64,000 bases of DNA from Oreohelix idahoensis (GCA_024509875.1 JAMPIV010003422.1:202501-266500), one strand, 5' to 3'. Shown: positions 11,100 to 23,069, counted from the stretch's first letter. Program-made: numbers and translations. Notes: generated by a model from the letters alone, not told the origin.

Positions 11100-12782
11100 T
11101 GTTAATGCTTATTTTCGTTATCCAGGGATAATGGCGTAAATAAATTCCAACTTTACTGAAACCACCATGTATGTTGATGTATATCGCCGACAAGTATGTT
11201 AAATGTACTTTTGTCTCCTTTGTGCATTAACTTCTTCTGTATTGGGTACCATACCCTCAATGACTGGAAACTACCACTGATACCGCCGAATGTGATTCCT
11301 TCAGTGATAAAGTTAGTGTTATTGATATTGTGTGGATAAGTGATACCACTGATACATCTAAGGTTGCTGATCCCCACATTGGCCACCACTGATAAGTGTA
11401 GATAAGTGTAAATAAGTGTAAGTCAATTAGTGGTAGGTTCATGTGGTAATGGACGATAGATGATTCTTGAATATCAACGCCACACAGGCACCACTGACAC
11501 TTACTTACTGTAATGTTTAGGACAGGATAATCCTGGTCTATTTATATTTAGGTATACGCCCACACAGAGCTACATTATATAAATATTGGTTGCTGCTGTC
11601 ACTATGCCTTGACTATTCAAAGTGGGTGTGTATTGGTGCATTCTTTCGTCACAGCACAGTAACACACATAGAAGCCATGTAGCGTAGAACGACTGGTGAT
11701 GGTTAATGAACAGTTTTATTAACGCTACACACACAGTCACGATGACACAGACGAAAATTACGCATACAGTACAAAGCATAGGTAAGTCAAATCATAAGTT
11801 CAAAACACCCCACAGAGCTCCATTATAAATCGTGGTGCACTTCTCATCGAACATGCACAATAGCAAAATCCCTCAAAGACTGCCTTCACCGCAGTTATAA
11901 ATATGGCCTTATAAAGTCGATAAGTCTCCGACTCTTAAATGTCTTCTTCCTAGAGCTCAGTTACAGAATAATAGTGCATTCCTCATCGAACGTGCACAAT
12001 AGGTAAATCCCTCAAGGACTGCCTTCATAATAGCATCCCACTAGCTCCATAAACATCTTACTGCAGTTAATTCAAATGCGGCCTGTACGAAATCCTGGCC
12101 TTCAAAGCAATGTCATTCAAATCTCGGACTCTTTATAGCACTTTTGGTGCACTTCTCATAGAACGTGCACCAACGTCTATCTTCACATAAAGCTGCTCCA
12201 CGGCAGTATAATCATCATCAGCGCTATCTCTTAGAGCTCACAATAAATAATGGTGCACTTCTCATAGAACGTGCACAGTGCAAACTCTCATAAGCTGCAT
12301 CCACTGCAGTCATAAATATCAAAGTACATACCTTCAAAATAACCTAACACATGGAGGAATACATATGCAGGAAGAATATTCAGCTACAGACCTGTTCAAA
12401 AAGTCTCCATCGAGACACACATTGAAAAAACACTATACCATATTCACCGAACACTGGTCGGGAACACACACTTAGAAAAACACCTTCGTTGAGTTCACTC
12501 TGTCAACGCCAGAACCCCACTGCAAGCGGTCACAAAAACTCCCGCCTAAACAGTCACGGGACTTCGCAGTTCACCACCGCTCAGTCCCTTCCACGGACTA
12601 GCCGTGCGAACTATTTACAGTTCTAACAATACAGACCAGCGCTCATGACGCTATCTGTACTATGACCTCTATCAATATTTGTTAACCCAATTCACCGTTA
12701 ATCAAGTCTACAAGCGATGTAACCCTTAGTTTACTGTGACCAATCCATATACAAAGTATCACCTCCCTTTTTATCCTTAACA
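11100..12782 (-). repeat. Left (3') LTR of the LARD-like element
   Basis: 11191-12782 repeats nearly base for base at 17745-19299. The outer 91 bases (11100-11190) have no counterpart next to the right copy. Four hairpin motifs of the form GTGCAC-N12-GTGCAC (one arm may be one base off) lie at 11835-11858, 11974-11997, 12147-12170 and 12253-12276, several preceded by an AGAGCTC block. Open frames inside are shared by the two LTRs and have no recognisable protein. Confidence 0.85.
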
Positions 12783-15209
12783 TCTTACCACCACCCCCGG
12801 AGAAAAAATGATTTATCATTTTTTTAACAAAAACTACATCATTGAAAAATGAGGGGTGAGCTAAACTCTAAAATACTCATACAAAAATTAACTTATGTTA
12901 AGGTAATAATAATACATGGACAAAAAATATAAGCAAGTGTACAATAAAATAAATTATGCACAATAATTTGCTAAGTACATTAAATAAACAGTTTCAAACA
13001 AAGTTAACGTATGTTCACTGTAGAGCAAGTAGTATACAACAAATAGAAAGTAACAGATAAGATCAAGCAAGGTAAGCATGATCAACATCAAAAATCAGCA
13101 ATGAACTCGATATAGTAATAAAGATCAATAATCCCATATGATAACAATCAAGTAAATCAAATCCTTACATTCAACTAGATAGAACCGACATAAAAACTAC
13201 CGCATACCAAACCATATAATTAACATAACAATCCTAAAGAAGGAAGTATAAGAAGTGTAAGAAGTAAACGTATACAAATAGAATTAAGTGACACCAAGAT
13301 GAAACATAGAAGCATCACGAAAGTATAAACTGCTTCAAAAGAAATGAAATGAAACGAAGAATCATCCGAAAAGAAAGAAGAAAATTCAAGAAATGAATGT
13401 ATAGAATAAGTAGTAATACATCCCAATAACTATCTAAACAAACCATGTATTGTAAAGAAATACAATCATGACAGAAAATCGTATAACAAAAAGACAAAGT
13501 ATATATCTATACTAAACACGAACGAAGGATATAACTACATAATGCATAATAAATAATTTAACCAAATTACAACACTTATTCATAACTAAAATGAAATATC
13601 ACAGGCATCACACACAAAAAAGTGTGATTTGTAAAAACACAAATATCACAATCTCAAAAGAAAAAAAAATTATTATCTTTTTCTCTTTTTTTTTTAATGT
13701 GGAAATATCAATATATTATTACACCTAGTGTACAATACTTTCACAAAGAAAAACAAATACATTTTCCAAAATTACAATACAAAAAAGTTTCTTAAAGCTA
13801 TGTTAAATAAAAATAATATTTTAAATTTTTACAAGTTTTAACCTATAATTAATAAATCAAAAGTGAAACGAGCTTTTAACAAAATGTGTGACATAAAAAA
13901 AAATATTCACATCTCTAAGTAAACACAACTGAGCACCTATAAAACCACACTATTAACATCATATCAACTTGCACATATAAACATAACATTATTTCTCATG
14001 AAAAAGTGTTTAAGTCAGACTACTAAATTCTTCAAACAAATAATAGTATCTACTATCTCTGACAATTCTACATGTTATAATTTAGTTCCAAAATAACATT
14101 TCACAACACAACAATTTCTTCATATAACCTCTGTATAAGGTAATATATTAACTAAACATGGAGTCCAATACGAAAAAGAAAAAAAAACAAATTTAGTAAC
14201 CAAAAAAAAAACTCTCTGAAAGCGACTAACGCATAGTCATAACTAATGAGTTTGTGCTTAGGGCTGACAATCTCATTATGTAAAAAAAACTATTCTAACA
14301 GTTAGTCCTACAAAATCATGTCAATGTTTTGATGTAACAGCTATTATAGCTCCAAACTTGACAACAAAGCACATATGGTCAAACATAATATGAGAAAATG
14401 GAATAGTCTTCAGACTAGTGTATGAAAATACAAAAAATCCATAATTTCATCAACAACAAAAATTAACAATCAAAGACAAGTCGCTGCAAAATGAAATGTT
14501 ACAATTCATTACAATGATAATACGTACAATGTTTATCCACAATACAATTATGTAAATAACAAGATAGAGTACAAATAATGCATAAATATGGACATACACA
14601 ATATCCAATGAAACATTATACAATACAATCATATTATACTATACAATAATACATTATCCTAGAAAAATCAAGTATAAAAAACATTGTAGTAATCTTGAAT
14701 CAATTCCTAAAGAAAAACAAAAATAAATAGGTTACAACTCCAGTGTAGTATTCTGTACCGCACGGGATGACATCAAATAATACAGGGTCAACAAACTGGC
14801 TGGGTTACGCTTGATTGCGCACACGGTCGTAAGGTAACAAACATTTCTATCACAGGTAAAGGAAAAACAGGCACGCTGACCTTTATCGCACAGCTGCTAC
14901 TGTTTGAAAAATACAAATGAAAATCTTCATTTTAATCAACTGTAAGATTATCATGAAAAACGGATAGGTTAAACGCACAATTACCTATACCCGTGGTTAT
15001 GAAAACCTCTGGTCTTCATATGATGTCACCAACTCTTCCTTCACACATAATATACAACCCAGGAGGCTTGGGTCAACCTGACCAAAAATGATGGTCATCA
15101 CGCCAGTAGTAGGCAGAAATAAAGTGACATACACAACAACGAGATTCTCTCTCGTAATCCAAAAAACATAACAGTAGTAGTACTTGGGACATCAATAGCT
15201 ACTGTTACT
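12783..15209 (-). other. Internal non-coding part of LARD-like element
   Basis: Very AT-rich with no long open frame and no pol motif on either strand. In the direction of the Gag-like ORF this is where pol would lie. Its absence defines the element as non-autonomous. Confidence 0.7.
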
Positions 15210-15656
15210 TTATTTACTACCAATGACTTTGGGATTTTGTTGCACACAGTTAACCTGGTTAAGTGTAGTAATATTTTGAGAGTTATTATCTCTATTACCA
15301 TTCCCCTTATCATTCCATTTTCTCTGCCTAGGACTGCAGTTAGCATTGTTATGCTTAACATATCTTCTAGGATAGAAGTATCTAGTAAATGAATCTTGTT
15401 GACTCCTAGAATAATTATTACCAAGTTTGTAATCTTTAATGTAACTATTCCTACCATAATTTCTCAACTCTTCAGAATCAATCCTTTGAGATCTGTTAGA
15501 CTGTCTGGAAAAACTACCATTTAATGGGCTTCCCTGGTACTGTCTAACATTATGGTTATCTCTTTTACCAGAACTGTTGTTATTCTTTTCTGTGTTAACA
15601 TGCTTATCTGCTGTATCACACTGCCTATATTGTGTATGACAAGCAGTGGAACTCAT
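15210..15656 (-). pseudogene. Asn/Arg-rich C-terminal part of Gag-like protein, frameshifted
   Basis: A 148-codon minus-strand frame that begins just where the coiled-coil frame ends, in a different phase. The peptide is rich in Asn, Ser, Arg and Gln (RDNHN, NNSQN, RRYVKHNN) and basic, like the RNA-binding tail of many Gag proteins, but has no CCHC zinc knuckle. It is most simply the 3' continuation of the upstream frame after a single-base indel. Programmed frameshifting is possible, but no evidence for it was found. The GM1 Gag ends in a comparable Asn/Arg/Tyr-rich tail, which supports an RNA-binding role by analogy only. Confidence 0.55.
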
Positions 15657-16972
15657 AAAATCCTTATGGTTACCAACATGATATTTGTTATATTTATTAC
15701 AGAATTAGATATTACACATGAAGTATCTTTACTGGTCTGACGCCAATAGCCATTAATATTCAACGTAGCGTCTTCCGTACGTGGGAAATTATATCTGCCA
15801 CGCCGAGATTTAAGTCCATCATGTTCCATTTTCGAATTCGCTAAGAGTGTATAGGGCAGGCTCTTTGCTTGTTTATAAACAACCTTCTGTCTACTATTGT
15901 CAACCTTAACAGTAGACAAATCTTTGATGCCTAAAACAACATCCACTAAACCATTGACCCTTGTACTCAATTCAGTAATCTCTTGGTTTAGTTTCTTATT
16001 TAAGTTATTACATGTCATAACTTTACATCTTTCTTCTGTAAGTAACTTCTCAATCTTAACCATTTTCTTTCTCTGCACCGTTAACTCTTCTAACCTCTGC
16101 TTATCATCCTTTTCCTTAATTGTTCTCCTCTGTGGTTCCAATTTTATTAATCTCTTCTTTTGCACCTCTTCTATCTGTGGCGGAAGTAGGGCTACCTGAG
16201 CCTGAAGTCCATCAACTTTAGCAGCTTGTTGCTTCAACTCATTAATCTTCTCGGAAGATACATTATTCTTTTCTTTCAGTTGGTGACTGAGAATATTGTT
16301 CTCATCCAACACATCATGAAGCATATCTATATACTTCTTCTCACTTACATTGCTATCAATCTTCAACTTCTCATACATTTCTCTCTTATTTTCAATCTCC
16401 TGCTTGAGATTACTAATTTTGCCTTGATTATGTGCAATCTGTGTTTCCAAGTCTTTTACTCTACTGCACGCAGATTCTAATGCTGTTTTCACACTAGAAA
16501 GCTCCAAGTTTGATTTATGCAAATCACTTGTGAGTTTAGATACTGTTTCTTGTAGTTTTCTCTTCTCAGCTATATCCTGCAAACAATTTTCTCTTTGTTG
16601 TAAGGCAATTTGCTTGTTGTTCTTCCTTCGCTCCTTCTCTTCTAATTCTTTTTTGTTGTCATCCTGCATGTTGTTGCAGATTACATTATGTAAAACCCTA
16701 TGGATATATTTGTGTCTATCCTGAGTACAATTGTACACAAACGAACGTATGTAATGTAACACCTCCGCCAAATCTCTAGCCATGATCAATCGAGGACCTG
16801 ACTAGAAGTTGTCGTTAGCAAAACCCGACAAAGCTTCTATCACACTAAACAAAAAACTGTCCAGAATGTATTTCTCAAGTGCTGGGCCTCGTAATTTATC
16901 ACGATATTTACCTGCTTGAAATAAATAATGCAACACAGGCGTCATATCGTCTGGACCCATTTCATAATCCAT
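15653..16972 (-). CDS. Gag-like coiled-coil protein with in-frame amber stop
   Basis: The minus strand starts with ATG at 16972 and reads 56 codons (MDYEMGPDDM..., ...LSGFANDNF) to a TAG at 16802-16804. The same frame then continues without another stop to 15653, through MARDLAEVLHYIRSF. The middle, roughly 200 residues, is charged with heptad-like Leu/Ile spacing (long Lys/Glu/Gln segments) and should form an extended coiled coil. No capsid, zinc or enzyme motif is recognised. It is the only substantial coding frame of an LTR element lacking pol, so a structural Gag role is the natural inference. The single stop may be a mutation or a readthrough site. I do not recognise a specific family. 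Confidence 0.55.
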
Positions 16973-17744
16973 GGTGATTCAATCACTGAATTTACAAAAT
17001 TTATAGACCACTTATAATTCTAATAAGATTAAGTTACATAACCATCAATCAATTATGCATTAAATATCACCATAATACGCTATCAACATGAAATACTCAA
17101 TAGCATACACAATAATATTGGAAGGCTCGACAACATCATACAGAGACACAGTTTTCAAACATAAAATCACTTATCTTGTAAGTAGAAAACAGTTTTGTTC
17201 TTTCTCTGTTACCACTGATGAGCATCAGACAACACATCATAAGCACACTCCCTTGTTGAAAGATACAGGAAATTGACTCGTCAACAACTGTCACCTCTGG
17301 TACTTGATAAAGCAGGAAACAGGAAACTTGACTGCTGCAAATATGTCACCAAAAAGCATGTACAAATTAGACACATCACCGTGTTACCGATCACAGGTTA
17401 CCAGAGACACCACACTGTCTGTAAGCAATGCAGGTGTCAATAAGACTTGAACTGTTTTACTGCCGACTCATTTAGGCTGTAAATAAGCACACTTGATAGG
17501 GTGACCAACACAGGTAAATCTGAACTGGGTTCTAAATCGAAGCTGCGCCCACACAGGGCTAACTACTGTCACAGATGAGAGAACTTGTTAGTGCATACGC
17601 CACACACAAGGCACACTAAATACAGGTCAAGGTCTGATAGAAACAATCTTACCACGTGAAATCATGAGACTTCTTTCAACGCGAATTTTGCGGGTTTCAA
17701 ATTCCAAAATGACTGGAACAGAAGATAAAACCAGTCTTGGCCAC
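16973..17744 (-). other. 5' leader of LARD-like element
   Basis: Untranslated region between the 5' LTR and the Gag-like start on the minus strand. Immediately inside the LTR the minus strand reads TACTTGGTGGCCAAG; TGGTGGCC also follows the GM1 5' LTR, so this may be a primer-binding site. No other feature was seen. Confidence 0.55.
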
Positions 17745-19299
17745 CAAGTATGTTAAATGTACTTTTGTCTCCTTTGTGCATTAACTTCTTCTGTATTGGG
17801 TACCATACCCTCAATGACTGGAAACTACCACTGATACTGCCGAATGTGATTCCTTCAGTGATAAAGTTAGTGTTATTGATATTGTGTGGATAAGTGATAC
17901 CACTGATACATCTAAGGTTGCTGATCCCCACATTGGCCACCACTGATAAGTGTAGATAAGTGTAAATAAGTGTAAGTCAATTAGTGGTAGGTTCATGTGG
18001 TAATGGACGATAGATGATTCTTGAATATCAACGCCACACAGGCACCACTGACACTTACTTACTGTAATGTTTAGGACAGGATAATCCTGGTCTATTTATA
18101 TTTAGGTATACGCCCACACAGAGCTACATTATATAAATATTGGTTGCTGCTGTCACTATGCCTTGACTATTCAAAGTGGGTGTGTATTGGTGCATTCTTT
18201 CGTCACAGCACAGTAACACACATAGAAGCCATGTAGCGTAGAACGACTGGTGATGGTTAATGAACAGTTTTATTAACGCTACACACACAGTCACGATGAC
18301 ACAGACGAAAATTACGCATACAGTACAAAGCATAGGTAAGTCAAATCATAAGTTCAAAACACCCCACAGAGCTCCATTATAAATCGTGGTGCACTTCTCA
18401 TCGAACATGCACAATAGCAAAATCCCTCAAAGACTGCCTTCACCGCAGTTATAAATATGGCCTTATAAAGTCGATAAGTCTCCGACTCTTAAATGTCTTC
18501 TTCCTAGAGCTCAGTTACAGAATAATAGTGCATTCCTCATCGAACGTGCACAATAGGTAAATCCCTCAAGGACTGCCTTCATAATAGCATCCCACTAGCT
18601 CCATAAACATCTTACTGCAGTTAATTCAAATGCGGCCTGTACGAAATCCTGGCCTTCAAAGCAATGTCCTTCAAATCTCGGACTCTTTATAGCACTTTTG
18701 GTGCACTTCTCATAGAACGTGCACCAACGTCTATCTTCACATAAAGCTGCTCCACGGCAGTATAATCATCATCAGCGCTATCTCTTAGAGCTCACAATAA
18801 ATAATAGTGCACTTCTGATAGAAGTCATACATATCAAAGTACATACCTTCAAAATAACCTAACACATGGAAGAATACATATGCAGGAAGAATATTCAGCT
18901 ACAGGCCTGTTCAAAAAGTCTCCATCGAGACACACATTGAAAAAACACTATACCATATTCACCGAACACTGGTCGGGAACACACACTTAGAAAAACAAAT
19001 TCGTTGACTTTACTCTGTCAACGCCAGAACCCCACTGCAAGCGGTCACAAAAACTCCCGCCTAAACAGTCACGGGACTTCGCAGTTCTCCACCGCTCAGT
19101 CCCTTCCACGGACTAGCCGTGCGAACTATTTACAGTTCTAACAATACAGACCAGCGCTCATGACGCTATCTGTACACTATGACCTCTATCAATATTTGTT
19201 AACCTAATGCACCGTTAATCAAGTCTACAAGCGATGTAACCCTTAGTTTACTGTGACCAACCCATATACAAAGTATCACCTCCCTTTTTAACCTTAACC
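17745..19299 (-). repeat. Right (5') LTR of the LARD-like element
   Basis: Near-identical to 11191-12782. By eye the main difference is a deletion of about 38 bases near 18825, which removes most of the fourth hairpin. The first three hairpins remain at 18389-18412, 18528-18551 and 18701-18724. It ends CCTTAACC against CCTTAACA in the left copy, followed by the CCTAC duplication. Confidence 0.85.
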
Positions 19300-19555
19300 C
19301 CTACCCTCGCATAAAATATAATATTCACTTAGGTTATTTAACTTAAATCAGAAACTATAAGCTTAGAGCTTGTCTCATCGTTTAAAACTCCAGTGAAATA
19401 AACTCTAGTCATTTAAAAAAATCAATCATCATGAATTAGAAATACGTACATATTCCGTCAATACTCAAATGATGAATCAGTGCATGAACTTAGTTAGTTA
19501 AATATATTCTCTGACTTCTTCTTCTTTGATCCATAACCGCCAACCGTCAAAGCAG

Positions 19556-20547
19556 TCAGCGGCCATCACGCCTGGTGGCGTCTTGTAGGGCAGCAACAAA
19601 TTGATTCCACTTTGCTCGGTCGGCGGCCATCCTTCGTACAGTGCCCCAACTGTGGTTCATTCTTTGCATCTCAGCTTCCACAGTTCTCCGCCAAGTTGTT
19701 TTTGGTCGGCCTCTCTTTCGCTTTCCCTCGGGGGTCCATAGCATAGCTGTTCTTGCGATGGTATCAGGGTCCCTTCTGAGGACATGGCCAACCCAACTCC
19801 AGCGTCTGCCAGCTATGATGGTGTGCATGTCCTCCTGGTTACTCCGAATAAGTAGTTCTTGGTTGCTGATGGTGTTTGGCCAAAAGATTCGGAGAATTTT
19901 CCTTAGGCAGATTGTGTGGAAGGAGGACAGTTTCGACATTTCCTTCTCTGTTACTCTCCAACATTCCGCACTATAGAGAAGCACAGAAAGTACGCAGCTC
20001 TCATACAGTCTTAATTTGGTGTTTGTGCTGTACTGGGAAGACTTCCAAATGTTGTTGAGATTAGCAAAGGCTGTTCTCGCTTTATTCATTCTGTTGTTAA
20101 TGTCCTTGCTTGTTCCGCCGTCAGGTGTTACTATGCTTCCTAGGTAAGTAAATGTGTCTGTCTGTTCTAACTTCTGGTTCCTTACTGTTATTGGCTCAGG
20201 ATTGCCCACATTTAGTGTCATGACCTCTGTCTTCTTCAGATTGATGTTCAGGCCAACCTGCTGGCCATACTTATTCAGTCTATCAGTTTTGTCTTGAATG
20301 TGTTGGTGTGAATGCGCGAGCAGTGCAATGTCATCTGCATATTCCAAATCTTCCAGTGTAGAAAACGTTGTCCATCTAATTCCCCTTGGACTGCCCTCTG
20401 TTGTCTGGCGCATCACCCAATCTATGACTGTCAAAAATAATGTTGTTGATAAGGGGCATCCCTGTCGTACTCCTGTTTTCACTTCGAAAGTTACATTACT
20501 CGATCCAACACTGCACGTAAAGTTAGAATAGAGGCTTTTTTATAATG
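19556..20547 (-). pseudogene. Reverse transcriptase, C-terminal half (R3)
   Basis: The minus-strand frame begins in the segment TFEVKTGVRQGCPLS, runs through the catalytic LEYADDIALL box and the LNLKKTEVM and LGSIV blocks, and reaches a C-terminal WSWVGHVLRRDPD - KRKRGRPKTTWRR region typical of this LINE type. It ends at 19556, just before the GAA tail. The two aspartates of the YADD box are present. It is separated from the N-terminal half (20523-21293) by a frameshift at a run of T (minus-strand A) near 20530-20540. The protein would have copied the element's RNA at a nicked target in the nucleus; this copy cannot. Confidence 0.9.
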
Positions 20548-21293
20548 GAAACAATGCGGCTGGGAATTCCATAAGCCCTCAGAATTTTCCATAGGCTGTC
20601 CCTGTGTATGCTGTCGAAAGCCTTTTCAAAATCAACAAAGTTAATGTACAGCTGTCTCTGCCATTCTGAGCACTGCTCTATAATGTTCCTGAGGGCAAAT
20701 ATATGATCTGCACATCTTCTGTTCTTTCTGAAGCCCGCTTGTTCTTTCCTCAGTTTATGGTCAACTGCTTTTGAAATTCTCTGGATGATTATCCTGCCTA
20801 GTATTTTGCTGGGAACTGAGAGGAGGGTAATTCCTCTCCAGTTGTTGCAGTCTGCAAGGTCGCCCTTCTTGGGCAATTTGACAATTGTTCCTTTACTCCA
20901 CTCTGTTGATGTTGTCTCAGTTTCCCAGACTTGTGCAAATAGTGGTTCTAATAGTTCTGCTGCTAGTTCAGGGTCTGTCTTGAATAGCTCAGCATTCAGA
21001 TTGTCGTGACCAGGCGCTTTTCCATTTTTTAGCCCTTTGATAGCTGTGATAATTTCTTCTTTTCGTGGAATGTCTGTATTTACGTCTAAGTCACTTTCAG
21101 CCTCAGGAACATTCAGCTGAGTCTCTGGTGGTTCCTTATTCAGTGTTTCTCTGAAGTGCTCTGCCCACCTTGTTTCCTGCCCCTGTGCTGTGGTGATGAG
21201 ATTTCCTTGCTTGTCTCTTACTAACGTTATGTTGTTTGCACCTCGTTTTCCACTGATAGCTTTAGTTATTTTTATAAACTGTGCTTTGTTCAT
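20523..21293 (-). pseudogene. Reverse transcriptase, N-terminal half (R3)
   Basis: Contains the reverse transcriptase fingers and early palm blocks: LKNGKAPGHDNLNAELFK, then IVKLPKKGD, NWRGITLLS, EQAGFRKNRRCADHIFAL and FVDFEKAFDSIHRDSLW, the block carrying the first catalytic aspartate. It overlaps the endonuclease frame by 32 bases in another phase, so a second frameshift separates them. It ends at a stop created by the indel near 20530. Confidence 0.9.
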
Positions 21294-22113
21294 TTCTCAG
21301 TGCTGCCTCTTCTGCCTGTCTTGCAAGGTCATCCAGAAATGTCCTTTTGTTAGCACGGGTTTGACGTTTTACTTCCTTGTCCAGCTGACTGTACTGTTCA
21401 CTATATATTGCCTTTAACCTGGGAGACTTAGCTTCTGTTTTCTTCCTTTTCATTTCCTTTCTCTTCGCTATGGTGTTTAGCGTTTCTGGTGTTATCCAGT
21501 CTTGACTCTTTCTTTCCTGGAATCCCAAGCATGACTTGCTGCTTTCTTTATATATTGTTGAGATGGTGTTGAATTTCTGGTCCACATCGTCGGTCTCTGT
21601 TCTTTCCTGGCTTTTGGTAATCAGATATCGTCTTTTTACGTCGACCACAAACGCTTTTCTGGTGAGGGGGTCCTTAAGTTTCGTGATGTTGTATCTTTTC
21701 TGTTTGACTGCAACTGGTCCAGCAGCTCTGAGTTTCACCTTCAGTCTTGCTACTACTAGGTGATGATCACTTCCCACATCTGCGCCTCTTCTTACTTTCA
21801 CGTCTTGTAGTGCATGTCTCCATCTGCCATTGATCATTATGTGATCTATCTGGTTTTTGTCTCGTCCGTTTGGTGATTCCCATGTTAACTTGTGCACTTC
21901 TTTGTGTTGAAAAAGTGTTCCTCCGATGACCAGGTTGTTAATACTGCAGAAGCTTATTAATTTGTCCCCATTCTCATTTACTGTTCCACTGCCGCATTTC
22001 CCCATTACTCTTTCGTTATAATTATTGTGTGTTCCAACTTTCGCATTTAGGTCTCCCATTACTATAATAAGATCGTACCTGGGTACAGTTTCCATTTCTA
22101 TCAACAGGTACAA
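21262..22113 (-). pseudogene. APE-type endonuclease C-terminal part plus linker (R3)
   Basis: Visible motifs are GDLNAKVG, the block NGRDKNQIDHIMI and the terminal GSDHHLV, which correspond to the later catalytic blocks of the apurinic/apyrimidinic-type endonuclease of non-LTR retrotransposons. The earlier active-site blocks are missing because the element is truncated at 22124. The remaining residues form a basic linker toward the reverse transcriptase (KRKEMKRKKTEAK). In an intact element the domain nicks target DNA to prime reverse transcription. Confidence 0.9.
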
Positions 22114-23069
22114 AAGGAAATGGAATTCTCTGACTGGTTACTAGCAATTTAATTAAATCTATTTATAGCTGAATGAGTTTTTTAGGTAGAAATTATAATT
22201 TATTCTGCTATCCACTGTAACACAGTAACTTAGAGAATTAGAATGACTGGCCTAACTGGCAAAACACTCTGCACAAAATTCTAGTGAAGATATAATTCGA
22301 ACTAGCAATAAACACTCGACAATACTAGTCAATTTATATTTACCTCACACAGAACTAAAGACTATTCTCCAACGCAAACTGAGATTATACTTAATAAAGT
22401 AATCTAGAAACGAAGCTAGATATGTCTAGAGAAATTGCGGAGTGTGAATGAATGAAGTCTAAACTGCTGGGGTTTAAATACAAGGTATAGGAAACTGACA
22501 AAGAATGCTACGCTATTTTCCGAAAACCAGAATATGTCAGACTTAACACTGATAACACCTCGAGGAATTTCTACGTTCAATCTGCAAAATCAAACGAATT
22601 CTTCACACCGAAACCAGACTCAGGCAAATCGAGCGAACAGTCTCTCTTTGATCTTGTGTAACATGATTTACCAGACCGTGCGAGATTTTCTTCGCTCGAG
22701 AATTCACACTATTCTGCCTGCAGACTATGGTCATAAACGCAAAATAAGCGAGCTCGTCTTTGATCTCAAATATTTCACCGTGAATAATTAACTTATAGGC
22801 GAACAGATCAGGGAAAAGTGATAGACAATGGTCTTCCTTATTATCCCTGTCGGGAACGAATTAACACGATTTGATCTCTCATCAAAGAACTTAGCTAACC
22901 GCAATAAAATGCGTTGCTAAATTAGAAAGGAAATGACAAAGGTTTGAATTGCTAACAATCAAGCGTATGCGAAAAAAAGGTAAAAGAGCGAAAGAAAGGT
23001 AAAAGACAAGTGTAGAACAAAGAAAAGATATATAAAATCTATTAATCTTAATATCTCTGCCACACGGCT

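Larger units (their letters stand above)
11100..19299 (-). mobile_element. Non-autonomous LTR element (LARD-like) without pol, in X1
   Basis: 8.2-kb insertion in X1 flanked by the 5-bp repeat CCTAC at 11095-11099 and 19300-19304; the X2 sequence at 41000-41004 shows the empty site with one CCTAC. It starts TGTTAATG and ends CCTTAACC (the left LTR's inner end reads CCTTAACA). Long direct repeats lie at 11191-12782 and 17745-19299. The internal 5 kb holds only a minus-strand coiled-coil Gag-like frame; no protease, integrase, reverse transcriptase or RNase H motif is visible on either strand. The ORF direction puts the 5' LTR on the right, followed on the minus strand by TGGTGGCCAAG, a possible primer-binding site resembling that of GM1. 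It is probably mobilised in trans. Confidence 0.85.
19517..22124 (-). mobile_element. RTE-type non-LTR retrotransposon (R3), 5'-truncated, in X1
   Basis: 2.6-kb insertion flanked by the 11-bp repeat ATTCTCTGACT at 19506-19516 and 22125-22135; X2 shows the uninterrupted site near 41205. The 3' end is on the left: the minus strand finishes with a stop and then GAAGAAGAAG, a simple 3' tail. It encodes an apurinic-type endonuclease followed by reverse transcriptase and lacks the first part of the endonuclease. Two frameshifts break it, so it is dead. Shorter copies of the family lie at 4010-4366 and 54890-55475. Confidence 0.92.
8203..23064. mobile_element. Giant solo LTR X1 (about 2.5 kb net), split by three insertions
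   Basis: Begins TGTCGTAG and ends GCCACA, flanked by the 5-bp direct repeat CGGCT at 8198-8202 and 23065-23069. Net of insertions it is about 2.5 kb and aligns along its whole length with X2 (23730-42205). The surviving X1 pieces are 8203-9339, 10855-11099, 19300-19516 and 22125-23064. It carries an AT/CA microsatellite near 8415-8460 and no protein-coding frame. TG...CA ends plus a 5-bp duplication and no internal region are the signature of a solo LTR formed by recombination between the LTRs of a full element. The strand is not determined, and the family is not recognised. Confidence 0.85.

Noticed and set aside
10314..11193. Short plus and minus frames around 10314-11193
   Set aside because: Inside solo LTR S1, X1 and the LARD LTR edge; no motifs.
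15653..16789. Host coiled-coil gene (for example cytoskeletal or centrosomal)
   Set aside because: It lies between paired LTRs with a 5-bp target duplication, so it belongs to the LTR element.
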